Made by a program: the position numbers and the translations under genes. Positions 9,362-17,050 of a stretch of 45,952 nt of DNA are shown here, in pieces. The stretch comes from Edaphosphingomonas laterariae. GTDB taxonomy: Bacteria; Pseudomonadota; Alphaproteobacteria; Sphingomonadales; Sphingomonadaceae. Position 1 is the stretch's first letter. Every line of letters starts with the position of its first letter. A model generated the notes under the pieces. It saw only the letters and a program-made list of their open reading frames with translations. It was not told the DNA's origin and made no database searches. The stretch spans positions 1-45,952 of the forward strand of contig NZ_FZOS01000027.1 in the NCBI RefSeq assembly GCF_900188165.1. The letters are read 5' to 3'.

Positions 9362-9697
9362 TCAGTCCCGATCTTCGCGGGGCTGCGGGCGGCTCCAGTG
9401 CAGCGACCATGACGAGCCTGCATCGTCGTCGCGAAACAGATTGGCGCGGATCGGCTGCGGTAAGGCGGGATCGTCGAGCAGCACCGAGAGATATTCGCCA
9501 GCCTTTTCGCCGGTGCGTTTCCATGCAGCACCGACCTCCGGCCCGTCATGTTCAATGAAATGGACGCGATAGTCCGGCGCATTCTCCGCATCGGAATGTT
9601 CGGCGGGCACGATAACGAGATCGCGCTTCATGGTGAGCGTGACGAGCTGACCGGCGAAGCCGGATGCGTCACGCGCAAATTGACCGATCTGTGGCAT
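9362..9697 (-). CDS. DUF736 family protein (transfer operon copy)
   Basis: This 111-residue protein has the typical DUF736 layout: MPQIGQFARD start, the central motif EVGAAWKR, the YLSVLLDDPALPQPIRANLF segment and a C-terminal SLHWSRP. DUF736 proteins are common in alphaproteobacterial plasmids and ICEs; their role is unknown. ATG 9697 is chosen because the family begins at this point. A second, divergent copy lies at 16724-17050. Confidence 0.9.
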   Translation of the reverse strand: MPQIGQFARDASGFAGQLVTLTMKRDLVIVPAEHSDAENAPDYRVHFIEHDGPEVGAAWKRTGEKAGEYLSVLLDDPALPQPIRANLFRDDDAGSSWSLHWSRPQPREDRD

Positions 9698-9732
9698 GGT
9701 ATGTCTCCTGTGTTTGTGGATTTGGCGTGGGT

Positions 9733-10278
9733 TCAATGCGTGGCCGCCCGCCATTCGTAGCGGCCATCGCCTTCCTCATCGGTCCAGAGCGGGAGCGCCC
9801 GGCCGATGACGGAACTGGCGGGAACAGGTCCGAAGTAACGGCCGTCGAGGCTGTCCCGGACGTCCCAATTCATGAGGAAGAGTTCACCGTCGCCGATGAT
9901 GCGGCAGCTCTGCCAGACCGGCAGATCGCGGCCCATGCGGTCGCGCTCCAGCGCGTCCCCCATTTCGACATGATCGACGGTAATGGTCGCACCGTTGCGG
10001 CAGACGCGCTGTCCCGGCAGGCCGAGGACACGCTTCAGCAGCGGCACGCCGCGTCCGATATAGCCGCGCTCGACCATGAACCGCTCCAGCGGTTCGGGCA
10101 GCATGATGACGACGAGTTCTGGAATTTCGAGCGTATCGGCGGGAGCAACCGTGTAGAAGCCGATGGGCGCGCTGGCAGTCGCGTTCCAGATCAGCCGGGT
10201 TGGCAGATCGGCAACCGCCGTGGCGACAAGCGTGCCGACGGCCAGCATGGACACGGCGAGGATATGACGGCGGCTCAT
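9733..10278 (-). CDS. traF: TraF signal-peptidase-like protease (S26 family)
   Basis: TraF-type S26 proteases process or cyclise the TrbC pilin in the periplasm. The 181-residue product has an N-terminal membrane anchor (residues 5-24), the catalytic serine in SAPIGFY (S37) and the catalytic lysine in LLKRVLGLPG (K82). These are followed by the later conserved FLMNWDVRDSLDGRYFGPV segment. Its ATG overlaps the DUF2840 stop by four bases, and the DUF736 gene follows after 35 bases. Confidence 0.92.
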   Translation of the reverse strand: MSRRHILAVSMLAVGTLVATAVADLPTRLIWNATASAPIGFYTVAPADTLEIPELVVIMLPEPLERFMVERGYIGRGVPLLKRVLGLPGQRVCRNGATITVDHVEMGDALERDRMGRDLPVWQSCRIIGDGELFLMNWDVRDSLDGRYFGPVPASSVIGRALPLWTDEEGDGRYEWRAATH

Positions 10279-10793
10279 GTCCAGATCCTCCGGCGGTTGA
10301 GCCACGCGGCATGGCGTTCCGGGGTGTAGGGGTTGGGTTCCTGACCGGCACTCAAGCGGTTGTGGACGTGCCGCCAATGGTCCGGCGCAACATCCGCCGG
10401 ATCGATGCCAAGCGCGTCCACGGCATCAATCAGGGCCAGCACCCGCTGGACTTGTCGCCAGCCATCAATACGCAGCAGGATCTCGCAGCCAGGACGAACG
10501 AAGGGCACGGTCTGGTACGGTTCGCCGCGACCAACGGCGCGCAGGATGTCGAGCCGCGAGACGATGGTGCCGTAATCGTTGGAGGCCCAGCGGACGAAGG
10601 CAAAGATGCTTTCGGGCGCAAAACCGATCAGACTGCAGCGGCGGTCGATGATCTGCTCAAAGCTCTTGTGACCGAACCTGATCCAGCGCTCGACCTTCTT
10701 CTTCTGGAAGGTCAGTTCGACCAATGTGGTGAACGGAGCTGGTCCGCCCGGCCGCGGATGTTCATGCACTGCACACGCGGTCTTGCCGGTCAT
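10275..10793 (-). CDS. DUF2840 family protein
   Basis: The 172-residue product matches the family seen between parA and traF in ICE transfer operons (LVELTFQKKKVERWIRFG near residues 24-41, and TVPFVRPGCEILLRIDGW). Function is unknown. It is coupled by ATGA overlaps both to the RHH gene upstream and to traF downstream. No catalytic motif or membrane segment is visible. Confidence 0.86.
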   Translation of the reverse strand: MTGKTACAVHEHPRPGGPAPFTTLVELTFQKKKVERWIRFGHKSFEQIIDRRCSLIGFAPESIFAFVRWASNDYGTIVSRLDILRAVGRGEPYQTVPFVRPGCEILLRIDGWRQVQRVLALIDAVDALGIDPADVAPDHWRHVHNRLSAGQEPNPYTPERHAAWLNRRRIWT

Positions 10794-11044
10794 GGCTGAT
10801 CTCCTTCGGTGGGTGGAAACTCGCGGACCAGCAGCTCGCGCAACATCACGGCGACCGTGACGCCGCGCCGGAAGGCAGCGACCTTGATGCGCCCGCGTAG
10901 CTCGGGCGTGATGTCGATGGTCAGGCGGGCGGTAAACGCCTCGGCAGCCATCTTTCCTGTTACCGGCGCATCGGCGGCCCTGACCCAGCTATCGGGATTG
11001 CCCGGACGCGATGCGAAGCCGGATTTGGCGGGTGGACGTGTCAT
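10790..11044 (-). CDS. Small ribbon-helix-helix partner of ParA
   Basis: This 84-residue protein has a variable N-terminus and a C-terminal RHH-like segment (ARLTIDITPELRGRIKVAAF, then GVTVAVMLRELLVREF). Placed immediately after parA with a four-base overlap, it is probably the centromere-binding or autoregulatory partner of the ParA-like ATPase. This is inferred from position and fold, not from a specific match. Confidence 0.75.
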   Translation of the reverse strand: MTRPPAKSGFASRPGNPDSWVRAADAPVTGKMAAEAFTARLTIDITPELRGRIKVAAFRRGVTVAVMLRELLVREFPPTEGDQP

Positions 11045-11694
11045 CGCACAATCCTCCCGAGCCCGAGGCTATCGATCTCGGCCACCAGCGCTGTGACCTC
11101 CAGTGCAGCCCGTTCGCCGCCATCGGTCTCTGAGACCAGTCGCCCGGTTTGTGCGGCTTCAGCGAAGGCGACGCGCTGGCCAATGGTCGTGGCCAGCAAG
11201 GGTGGATCGTGGTCCGCTAGTGTTTGGGCCGTTTCACGGGCGATGATGGTGCGCGCACCGCATCGGTTCAGCAGAAAACGGGCGGCAAGCTCGGGACGAT
11301 AGATGCGTGCTTCGCTCAGAAGCGCCAGCATCTCGGCCGAGGCCCAGCCGTCGAAGGGCGATGGCTGCACCGGGATCAGCGCCAGATCGGCTGCAAGCAA
11401 CGCAGAGCGCATCAGACCAGCGACACGGGGCGGACCATCAATGACGACATGATCCGCGTCACGCGCCAGTTCCGGCGCCTCCCTGTGCAGGGTATCGCGG
11501 GTAAGTCCGATGACGGTGAACAGCCTTGGCAGCCCTTCATCGCTGCGCCGCTCCGACCAGTCGAGTGCGGAGCCTTGCGGGTCGGCATCGATCAGGATGA
11601 CGCGCTTGCCTTCCGCGGCCCAGGCTCCGGCGAGATGCAGCGCCAGCGTCGTCTTGCCCACGCCGCCTTTCTGATTGAGGAGCGCGACAATCAT
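11041..11694 (-). CDS. parA: ParA-like partition ATPase
   Basis: This is a 217-residue ParA/MinD-type P-loop ATPase. The deviant Walker A KGGVGKTT is at residues 9-16, the DADPQGSALDW motif near 36-46, and the switch-like VVIDGPPRVAGLMRSAL follows. It probably stabilises the excised, circular form of the element. It overlaps repA upstream and the RHH gene downstream by four bases each, so the three are translationally coupled. It is short, lacking the N-terminal HTH of type Ia ParA proteins, as in type Ib. Confidence 0.93.
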   Translation of the reverse strand: MIVALLNQKGGVGKTTLALHLAGAWAAEGKRVILIDADPQGSALDWSERRSDEGLPRLFTVIGLTRDTLHREAPELARDADHVVIDGPPRVAGLMRSALLAADLALIPVQPSPFDGWASAEMLALLSEARIYRPELAARFLLNRCGARTIIARETAQTLADHDPPLLATTIGQRVAFAEAAQTGRLVSETDGGERAALEVTALVAEIDSLGLGRIVR

Positions 11695-12836
11695 CGCCGT
11701 CCTCCCGGTTTGCCGAGAGGAAGTTCAGGCGTGCTTGTTGACGCGGGCGCTCCTTGCTTTGGGGGTGTCAGCTTGCCTTTATGGGCACCCGATCTGAGGG
11801 CCGCACCAGCCTTCGCGATGAGCTTTTCCACATCGCGCTGCCGCTCTTCAAAGTTAGATTCTGTGTTAGACTCTAAGTTAAGGGCGCGATTATCGCTTTT
11901 GTTACCGAAGGATAGGAGGTGTTTGGGTTCCCGATAGCACGAGCCTCCGGTTCCTGATGGCACGATAGTCCGGGTTCCCGATAGCACGAGACTATCCACA
12001 GGTTTTCCACAGGCCGGGACAGGCTCGAAAGCGAGCAGCATCCGGCCGCCGGTTTCGACCTCGGCGAACAGGGTGTAGCCGGGCAGTGGCTGGCGGCGGA
12101 TAATGTCGCGCAGCTCGAAGGCGAAGCGCTTGAACGGCGACAGACTGCCCGATTTCTGGTGCAGGTGACGGAAGTCGAACCGCCAACCGTTTTTCTGTCG
12201 CCCACCATGCTTGCGCACCAGGCGATAGAGCCAGCGATCCAACCCGCCGGTCAGATTGAAATAGGCCCGGTCGATGGTGAGGATCAGGGCGTCATCCAGA
12301 ACCGCACTGTAGAACCAGTCGGGCACGATCATCTCGATGCCGTCCGGACGGCCATTGGCATCGGTCCGCTCGTGCCATTCGTTGATCCACGAAAAGCGAT
12401 GTCGCCGTCCATTCGCGCGCTGGCGGATCGAGGTTGCAACCGTGGTCGATTGCAGCCGGTCCAGCGCCGCCTTCAGGCGCTGATAGTCCCTCAGGGAGGT
12501 TCCGCGCCCTGTGAATGTCAGGATTTCATAGGGCGTTGCCGCCATCAGGCGCGACGTGCGCAGACCGGCGTCCCGCGCTTCCACGATCTGGCTGGCCGCC
12601 CAGATCAGTATATCGGCGTCCCAGATCGTCGCCATACCGTGATCGGGAACAGCTTCGACACGGATCGAGACGTTGCCCAAGGCAAAGTCAATCGGGCGGA
12701 TACGGTGCGATTTGGAAAGGGAAAAGAAAGGATAGGCCATGAGATCCTGCGCGTCTCGTGGTGCGAATTCCCCGGGAAGCGCCCGAAACAGATCGAGTTG
12801 CCCGCGTTCCGAGGCGGATGGGTGCTGCGCTGCCAT
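11691..12836 (-). CDS. repA: RepA replication initiator (RPA family)
   Basis: The 381-residue product resembles plasmid replication initiator protein A (pfam RPA family), with the core YPFFSLSKSHRIRPIDF near residue 35 and a winged-helix-like region (GLDRWLYRLVRKHGG). I chose ATG 12836 (MAAQHPS); longer in-frame extensions overlap the upstream HTH gene. The C-terminal third is encoded by DNA with iteron-like repeats, DnaA-box-like sites and an AT-rich patch, so the origin may lie within the gene. The stop overlaps parA by four bases. Confidence 0.9.
   Translation of the reverse strand: MAAQHPSASERGQLDLFRALPGEFAPRDAQDLMAYPFFSLSKSHRIRPIDFALGNVSIRVEAVPDHGMATIWDADILIWAASQIVEARDAGLRTSRLMAATPYEILTFTGRGTSLRDYQRLKAALDRLQSTTVATSIRQRANGRRHRFSWINEWHERTDANGRPDGIEMIVPDWFYSAVLDDALILTIDRAYFNLTGGLDRWLYRLVRKHGGRQKNGWRFDFRHLHQKSGSLSPFKRFAFELRDIIRRQPLPGYTLFAEVETGGRMLLAFEPVPACGKPVDSLVLSGTRTIVPSGTGGSCYREPKHLLSFGNKSDNRALNLESNTESNFEERQRDVEKLIAKAGAALRSGAHKGKLTPPKQGAPASTSTPELPLGKPGGRR
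11824..12011. other. oriV: Candidate replication origin inside repA
   Basis: Three 17-bp repeats (minus-strand consensus TCGTGCYATCRGGAACC) lie at 11926-11943, 11949-11965 and 11973-11990, with starts 23 and 24 bp apart. Two are in the same reading frame and one is not, so the DNA rather than the protein is conserved. Beside them are CTATCCACA (11992-12000) and TTTTCCACA (12003-12011), each one base from the TTATCCACA DnaA box. Another TTTTCCACA lies at 11824-11832, and an AT-rich, repeated tract (GTTAGA twice) spans about 11852-11880. Confidence 0.65.
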
Positions 12837-12855
12837 CAGGGGCTGACCGCCGTGT

Positions 12856-13137
12856 TCAGCGCGTGATGCGCTTGGGCGAGGTGAATGCGGTCGGCGGCAT
12901 AGGTTTCGCCGGGAGAACTTGTCCGCGTGGGTCCGACGTGGAGGTAACCGATCCGCGCGCAACCCAGGCTGCGAGATCCTCGACCGAATAGACAACGCGG
13001 CCGCCGAGCTTGTGATAGGCAGGTCCCGTTCCGTAGGTTCTGTGCTTTTCCAGCGTGCGCGCGGACAGACTGAGGAAATCGGCGGCTTCCTTGGTGCGCA
13101 GATAGCGTGGCGGCAAGGCGGCGAGATCAGGTCGCAT
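12856..13137 (-). CDS. AlpA/RdfS-like HTH protein, probable recombination directionality factor
   Basis: This 93-residue protein has a MerR/AlpA-type winged helix-turn-helix (RYLRTKEAADFLSLSARTLE then YHKLGGRVVYSVEDLAAWV) typical of excisionases. It heads the transfer operon just before repA. In ICEMlSymR7A the excisionase RdfS occupies a comparable place and is activated by FseA, whose homologue lies immediately upstream here. I infer the same role; a general DNA-binding function cannot be excluded. Start ATG 13137. Confidence 0.78.
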   Translation of the reverse strand: MRPDLAALPPRYLRTKEAADFLSLSARTLEKHRTYGTGPAYHKLGGRVVYSVEDLAAWVARGSVTSTSDPRGQVLPAKPMPPTAFTSPKRITR

Positions 13138-13273
13138 GGGGTGGCCTCCGTGGTTGTGCAGGATGCCGCTGACGATCAACGGCATGACATGCGCACGGTG
13201 GCGAAGGCGCGGCGGCATGGGGGATGAGGAAGATCGAAGGGGTAGAATCCTCACCCTCGATCAGACGTCAGTG

Positions 13274-14039
13274 TCAGGGTTTGCGACGATGGCGCAAAAG
13301 GTCCTGATAACCGCCGTCGATCAGCGCGGCGGCAGATCGGACAAGGGCGATGACAGAGGCTCGCAAAGCCGATGTCTTCCACGGCTCAGCGCGAACGCGC
13401 GCCTCTCCGTAGATGGCGATGGCAATCTCACGATAGGTCGCGTGGTTGGCGTTTCCGTCGGCAGCTTGCATCATCAGGCGAAACCGCCGGCGCTGATACG
13501 GCGTCATCCTGGGGTCGCGGCGCGCGGGTTTCCCGGCCAGCATGTGCCAGAGCCTGAGAATGGCTTCGAGCCGATCCGGCAGATTTTCGTCAAGTGGCAG
13601 AATGATCGCCGGCTGCGAATTGGCATCGGTGTCGGCGAGGATCAGATATTGAACGCCGTCTCTGGCGTCGCAGACACCATATGTCCCCTCTGGTCCGCAG
13701 ATGGCATCAGCAAGATCTACCGATAAGGCGGACGGAGAAGGCGGAAGAAAATCGGGCGCTGCCCCGAGCATCAGCATGTCCGGATTGGCAACAGGCGACC
13801 AGATGACCGGTTGGTCGAGCGCGGAAAAGCCGGGGTCTGCCGGGAAATCGCAACCCCCAGCGATGTTGGACATCATCCGCAAAGGGAAGATGCCCGGCGC
13901 CTTGCGCTACAAGATCATCGAAACTGGCCTGGTAGGAGGCGTTACGCCGCAGGCATTCCCAGGCGACACCCTCAACGGGCAGCGCATCGTAGAATTCATA
14001 CTGGTTCTGGTCTCGCCAGCGGGATGTATCCGGCTTCAT
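13274..14039 (-). CDS. fseA: FseA-like activator (DUF6499 + DUF2285) encoded in two frames joined by +1 shift
   Basis: The first frame (start ATG 14039, AGGAG upstream) encodes a DUF6499 domain (YEFYDALPVEGVAWECLRRN) and would end at 13707. The second frame, in the +1 register, encodes the DUF2285 domain (from AILRLWHMLAGKPARRDPRM to GGYQDLLRHRRKP) and ends at 13274. Reading TTT-CCC then skipping one G to GCA-GAC (13845-13836) restores the family motif WGLRFPADPGFS. The full product would be about 254 residues. In ICEMlSymR7A, FseA is likewise made by +1 programmed frameshifting and activates excision and transfer genes. A plain frameshift mutation is the alternative. Confidence 0.82.
13841..13847 (-). 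promoter_or_regulatory. Probable +1 ribosomal frameshift site in fseA
   Basis: On the minus strand the sequence TTT-CCC-G lies in the overlap of the two fseA frames. After tRNA-Pro slips from CCC to CCG, reading continues GCA-GAC-CCC in the DUF2285 frame. The overlap runs from 13882 down to 13707, and protein homology switches frame at exactly this point. Confidence 0.65.
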
Positions 14040-14167
14040 TGCTCCGCTCCTGGTTGAAACTGCACAGGTGGAGCGTGAAAGAATTGCGGCGCCTCTACCG
14101 AGATGGAAGCCGGGACAAAGACATGGGGTGATGCTCTGAAGGCATCACTGGTGCGACGGCGGCGAGG

Positions 14168-14443
14168 TCAGGTCCGATCTGTCGGATTACGCAGCAGCTG
14201 ACGATAGCCGCTCTGTGTCATCCAGCGCGCCCGTGCCAGATGGCTGTCATGGACCTGCCGGGCGCGTTCAGGTTCCCGAACAGGGTCAATTCCGAACAGC
14301 ACATTGACGGCTTCGGTCCATTCCGCCCCATTACCGGCGGCATCGAGCAGCCGCATATAGAGCTTGATATGCGCGCGATCATATTTGGTCAGCTCGTCGC
14401 TAACAGGTGCAATATCGTCGAAGGGAGGAACCGGAGATGTCAT
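14168..14443 (-). CDS. qseM: QseM-like antiactivator (DUF2285)
   Basis: The product of about 91 residues is a stand-alone DUF2285 protein (DRAHIKLYMRLLDAAGNGAEW, then the motif SHLARARWMTQSGYRQLL). In ICEMlSym, QseM of this family binds the activators TraR and FseA and holds transfer off. ATG 14443 is preferred by family length; a GTG at 14458 gives five more residues. It sits between the QseC-like gene and fseA, all on the minus strand. No TraR/TraI quorum-sensing genes are in the window. Confidence 0.8.
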   Translation of the reverse strand: MTSPVPPFDDIAPVSDELTKYDRAHIKLYMRLLDAAGNGAEWTEAVNVLFGIDPVREPERARQVHDSHLARARWMTQSGYRQLLRNPTDRT

Positions 14444-14503
14444 GTCGCGGGTCGCCACAGAGCATAGGCCGCCGCAGCGGATTGATGATGTCGCCGGCGC
14501 CGG

Positions 14504-14770
14504 TCAGGCGTCACGGATCTGTCGGTATATCTTCTCGTCTTGGTCATGAACCAGCAATACTCCTTGCCCGCGATCCGTGGACAGGAGAACAATCCCTGCT
14601 GCTTCAAGCGCCCGGCGCACCTGATCCCGCGTTGTCTCATACACCTCGAGCCGGTTCTCGGACTCAAGGCGTTTCAGGGCAGTCAGCGATATTCGGGCCT
14701 TGTCAGCGAGCGTCTCCTGCGTCCAACCCAGCAACGCGCGTGCGGCCCGCGACTGTCGAGCGGTGATCAT
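14504..14770 (-). CDS. QseC-like XRE-family regulator
   Basis: This 88-residue helix-turn-helix protein (ARALLGWTQETLADKARISL, TALKRLES) has the size of QseC-type controller proteins that regulate qseM and themselves. The start ATG 14770 follows a strong GGAGGT site. An 18-bp perfect palindrome (14763-14780) covers both, which predicts autoregulation. It lies 60 bases upstream of the QseM-like gene and divergently from hipBA. It could also serve as a generic XRE regulator; the QseC label rests on size and neighbours. Confidence 0.78.
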   Translation of the reverse strand: MITARQSRAARALLGWTQETLADKARISLTALKRLESENRLEVYETTRDQVRRALEAAGIVLLSTDRGQGVLLVHDQDEKIYRQIRDA

Positions 14771-14780
14771 GCATGATCAC
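14763..14780. promoter_or_regulatory. Operator-like palindrome over the XRE gene start
   Basis: GTGATCATG-CATGATCAC is a perfect 18-bp palindrome. It covers the start codon (14768-14770) and part of the Shine-Dalgarno sequence (plus-strand complement 14779-14784), a placement suited to autorepression. Confidence 0.65.
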
Positions 14781-15089
14781 CTCCCATCGCGACCGGCGCG
14801 CATTCCAGAACTACGGCTATTTTAGTCGCCTTCGCCCGATACGCCATACGAAATCGTCGAATCTGGCCAGGGCGTTATCTGCACGGCTGAGCATGCAGCC
14901 CGACTGATTCGCCTGTATGCCGCAATTGCAGCACTTGTGCTGGCCGTAGCGCCGACCAGCACAAGATGATCCCCAAACGCTCCAAGAGGAATGATCGTGA
15001 TATGTTTGGAGATCATTTTCTTTGCGTTCTGCGCTGGATATGATACCCATCCAGATCAGTGCCGCAAAAATGATCTGTAAAGGCGTCAC
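14781..15089. promoter_or_regulatory. Divergent intergenic region rich in ATGATC half-sites
   Basis: No convincing gene is seen here. ATGATC or its complement occurs at 14966, 14991, 15011 and 15070, besides the two in the palindrome at 14763-14780. GATCATTTT (15011-15019) and AAAATGATC (15067-15075) form a 9-bp inverted repeat around a TATGAT (15039-15044), a possible -10 box for hipB. No good -35 is visible. Confidence 0.5.
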
Positions 15090-15410
15090 ATGAAGGCGGA
15101 AGAAGAAACACTGAGGCTGATCGGCGACCATTTTCGCCGCGCGCGTCTTGCAGCGGGGTTGACCCAGGAGCAAGTCGCTGATCTCGCCGGTATATCGCGG
15201 CCGCGCTACCGCGACATCGAGACGGGGGCGGCGGCTGCGCGCACCACGACATTGATCAACATTGCCAGGGCGCTTGGGCTGGAAATGATGCTGGTCCCGC
15301 AGGCGATGGTGCCCGCCATCGAGGCGCTTCTGCGCCCCGAGGCCGAGGATGATCATCCGGCCTTCAGCCCGCAACCGGAGAGCGACGATGACAGCCGTCC
15401 GTACCGCTGA
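15090..15410 (+). CDS. hipB: HipB-like XRE antitoxin
   Basis: This 106-residue protein has an XRE helix-turn-helix (residues 11-60: FRRARLAAGLTQEQVADLAG, PRYRDIETG) and a disordered acidic tail. It lies directly before hipA and overlaps it by 23 bases, the standard hipBA arrangement, in which HipB neutralises HipA and represses the operon. An AAGG ribosome site precedes the ATG. The inverted repeats upstream (15011-15075) are candidate operators. Confidence 0.88.
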   Translation: MKAEEETLRLIGDHFRRARLAAGLTQEQVADLAGISRPRYRDIETGAAAARTTTLINIARALGLEMMLVPQAMVPAIEALLRPEAEDDHPAFSPQPESDDDSRPYR

Positions 15411-16629
15411 GACCATCACCGCGCTGGACGTGTTCCTGAACAGTGCGAAGGTTGGCACGATCGTCAGGACGCCGGGTGATTTCAACGCCTTCAGCCTTGA
15501 TCCAGCCTATCGCGCGACCGGCGGCATTCCGGTTCTGAGCCTGTCGCTGCGCGCGGCATCAGGGGGCCTGCGCAAGGATCCGCGACCTGTCGCAGGCAGC
15601 CTGCCGCCCTTCTTTGCCAACCTGCTGCCCGAAGACCGGCTGCGCGAGGCGATGGAAAAACACCATGCGGGCAATGTGCGGCCGGGGAATGATTTCGATC
15701 TCCTGGCCACCCTTGGTGCGGATTTGCCGGGGGCCGTTCGGGTGCTGCCCAGTGACGGCCAACCCGGCATCGGGGTGGCGCCACCCCAAGGACGGCCCAA
15801 GGCTCGCTTCTCGCTGGCAGGCGTGCAGATGAAGCTCTCGGTGATGAAGAACACCGGCAAAGGCGGCGGGCTGACCTTGCCGCTCGGGGATGACGAGGGC
15901 CAATATATTGCGAAATTCCCCTCGACCGCCTTTCCGGGCGTGTCCGAGAACGAGTTCGCGAACCTCGCGCTTGCCGAAGCCATCGGTATGAATGTGCCTG
16001 AGCGGGAACTGGTCAGCCGAGACCAGTTCGAGGGCATTCCCGAAGAGTTTGAAACACTTGCCGAGGGGCTGGTCCTGCTCGTGCGGCGTTTTGATCGCGG
16101 GGCAGACGGGGAGCGCATCCATATCGAGGATTTCGCGCAGGTTTTCGGCCTGTACCCGGCGCGCAAATATGATGGCGCCGCCTCCCACGACATCGCCTCT
16201 GTGCTGAATGTGGCAATCTCGCCGTTCGCCGCGCTGGAGTTTGTCCGGCGGCTGACCTTCTCGGTGGTCATGGGCAATGGCGACATGCACCTCAAGAACT
16301 GGTCACTGATCTATTCGGGCGACGGCGACACGCCCGCTCTTGCACCGATCTACGACATGCTTTCGACCATTCCCTATATTCCGGCAGATGGGCTGGCGCT
16401 GTCTCTGGGCGGCGAGCGGGCCTTCAAGGGCCTGGCCCCGGCCCGCTGGAAGACGTTTGCCAATCGGGCAAGGCTTCCCGAGCCTGCCGTGCTCAAGGCC
16501 GTTGTCGAGACGGTGAAACGCATCGATGCGAAATGGTGGACACTGCCGGAACGCGAGGTGGTCCCCCCGCCCGTGCTGGAACGGATCGACGCCCATGTGA
16601 AAACCATGATCCCGATCCTGACCGGCTGA
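15388..16629 (+). CDS. hipA: HipA-like serine/threonine kinase toxin
   Basis: This is a 413-residue HipA-family kinase. In E. coli HipA phosphorylates glutamyl-tRNA synthetase and stops growth. Visible are the N-terminal couple_hipA domain (residues 10-115), the SLAGVQMKLS loop (142-151), the ATP-site lysine in YIAKFPS (K176), the catalytic loop GNGDMHLKNW (296-305) and the metal-binding YDML (322-325). All key residues are present, so it is probably active. ATG 15388 follows a GGAG site and overlaps hipB; an in-frame upstream start is less likely. Confidence 0.92.
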   Translation: MTAVRTAETITALDVFLNSAKVGTIVRTPGDFNAFSLDPAYRATGGIPVLSLSLRAASGGLRKDPRPVAGSLPPFFANLLPEDRLREAMEKHHAGNVRPGNDFDLLATLGADLPGAVRVLPSDGQPGIGVAPPQGRPKARFSLAGVQMKLSVMKNTGKGGGLTLPLGDDEGQYIAKFPSTAFPGVSENEFANLALAEAIGMNVPERELVSRDQFEGIPEEFETLAEGLVLLVRRFDRGADGERIHIEDFAQVFGLYPARKYDGAASHDIASVLNVAISPFAALEFVRRLTFSVVMGNGDMHLKNWSLIYSGDGDTPALAPIYDMLSTIPYIPADGLALSLGGERAFKGLAPARWKTFANRARLPEPAVLKAVVETVKRIDAKWWTLPEREVVPPPVLERIDAHVKTMIPILTG

Positions 16630-16683
16630 GCAGTTCCAGCCCGGTCAGGTCACCGGGCCTGGCGGCTTTCCCGCGGGCACGGG

Positions 16684-16713
16684 AAAGGCCCCGACCTTGC
16701 GGTCGGAGCCTTT
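16684..16713. terminator. Bidirectional terminator between hipA and DUF736
   Basis: A long stem pairs AAAGGCCCCGACC (16684-16696) with GGTCGGAGCCTTT (16701-16713) around TTGC, with one mismatch. It lies between two converging genes. Confidence 0.7.
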
Positions 16714-16723
16714 GTTCCGCGCC

Positions 16724-17050
16724 TCAGTCGCCGCGGCGACCGTTGGGGCGGGACCAGATGAGGGAGAAGGTTTCGCCGTCTTCTTCGTCGAAGAGGTTGG
16801 CGTAGATCGGAGCGTTGAAGCTTGGATCGTCCAGCTTGAGGCCCAGATAGTCGCGGCCCTCGTTGGAGCGCTTGGACCAGGCGGCGCCGATTTCAGCGCG
16901 ACCGACCAGAACGCGGTGGCTGGGGGCATTCTCGCCGGTGGCGCGCAGGTCGGGGATGATGCGCACGCCCTTGGCCTGGACGCTGAGGGTGACGATTTCG
17001 CCGGTGAATTCGTTCGAGCCGGTCTTCTTGAAGGTGCCGATGGTTGCCAT
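16724..17050 (-). CDS. DUF736 family protein (second copy)
   Basis: This 108-residue DUF736 protein starts MATIGTFKKT and contains AEIGAAWSKRS, YLGLKLDDPSF and ANLFDEEDGETFSLIWSRP. It is only moderately similar to the copy at 9362-9697, so it is a paralogue rather than a recent duplication. GGAG lies nine bases before the ATG. Its function is unknown. It stands alone, ending at the shared terminator with hipA. Confidence 0.9.
   Translation of the reverse strand: MATIGTFKKTGSNEFTGEIVTLSVQAKGVRIIPDLRATGENAPSHRVLVGRAEIGAAWSKRSNEGRDYLGLKLDDPSFNAPIYANLFDEEDGETFSLIWSRPNGRRGD

Noticed and set aside
14817..15485. 222-codon minus-strand frame over the XRE-hipB gap
   Set aside because: It covers the regulatory region and the antisense of hipB, without a ribosome site or domain.
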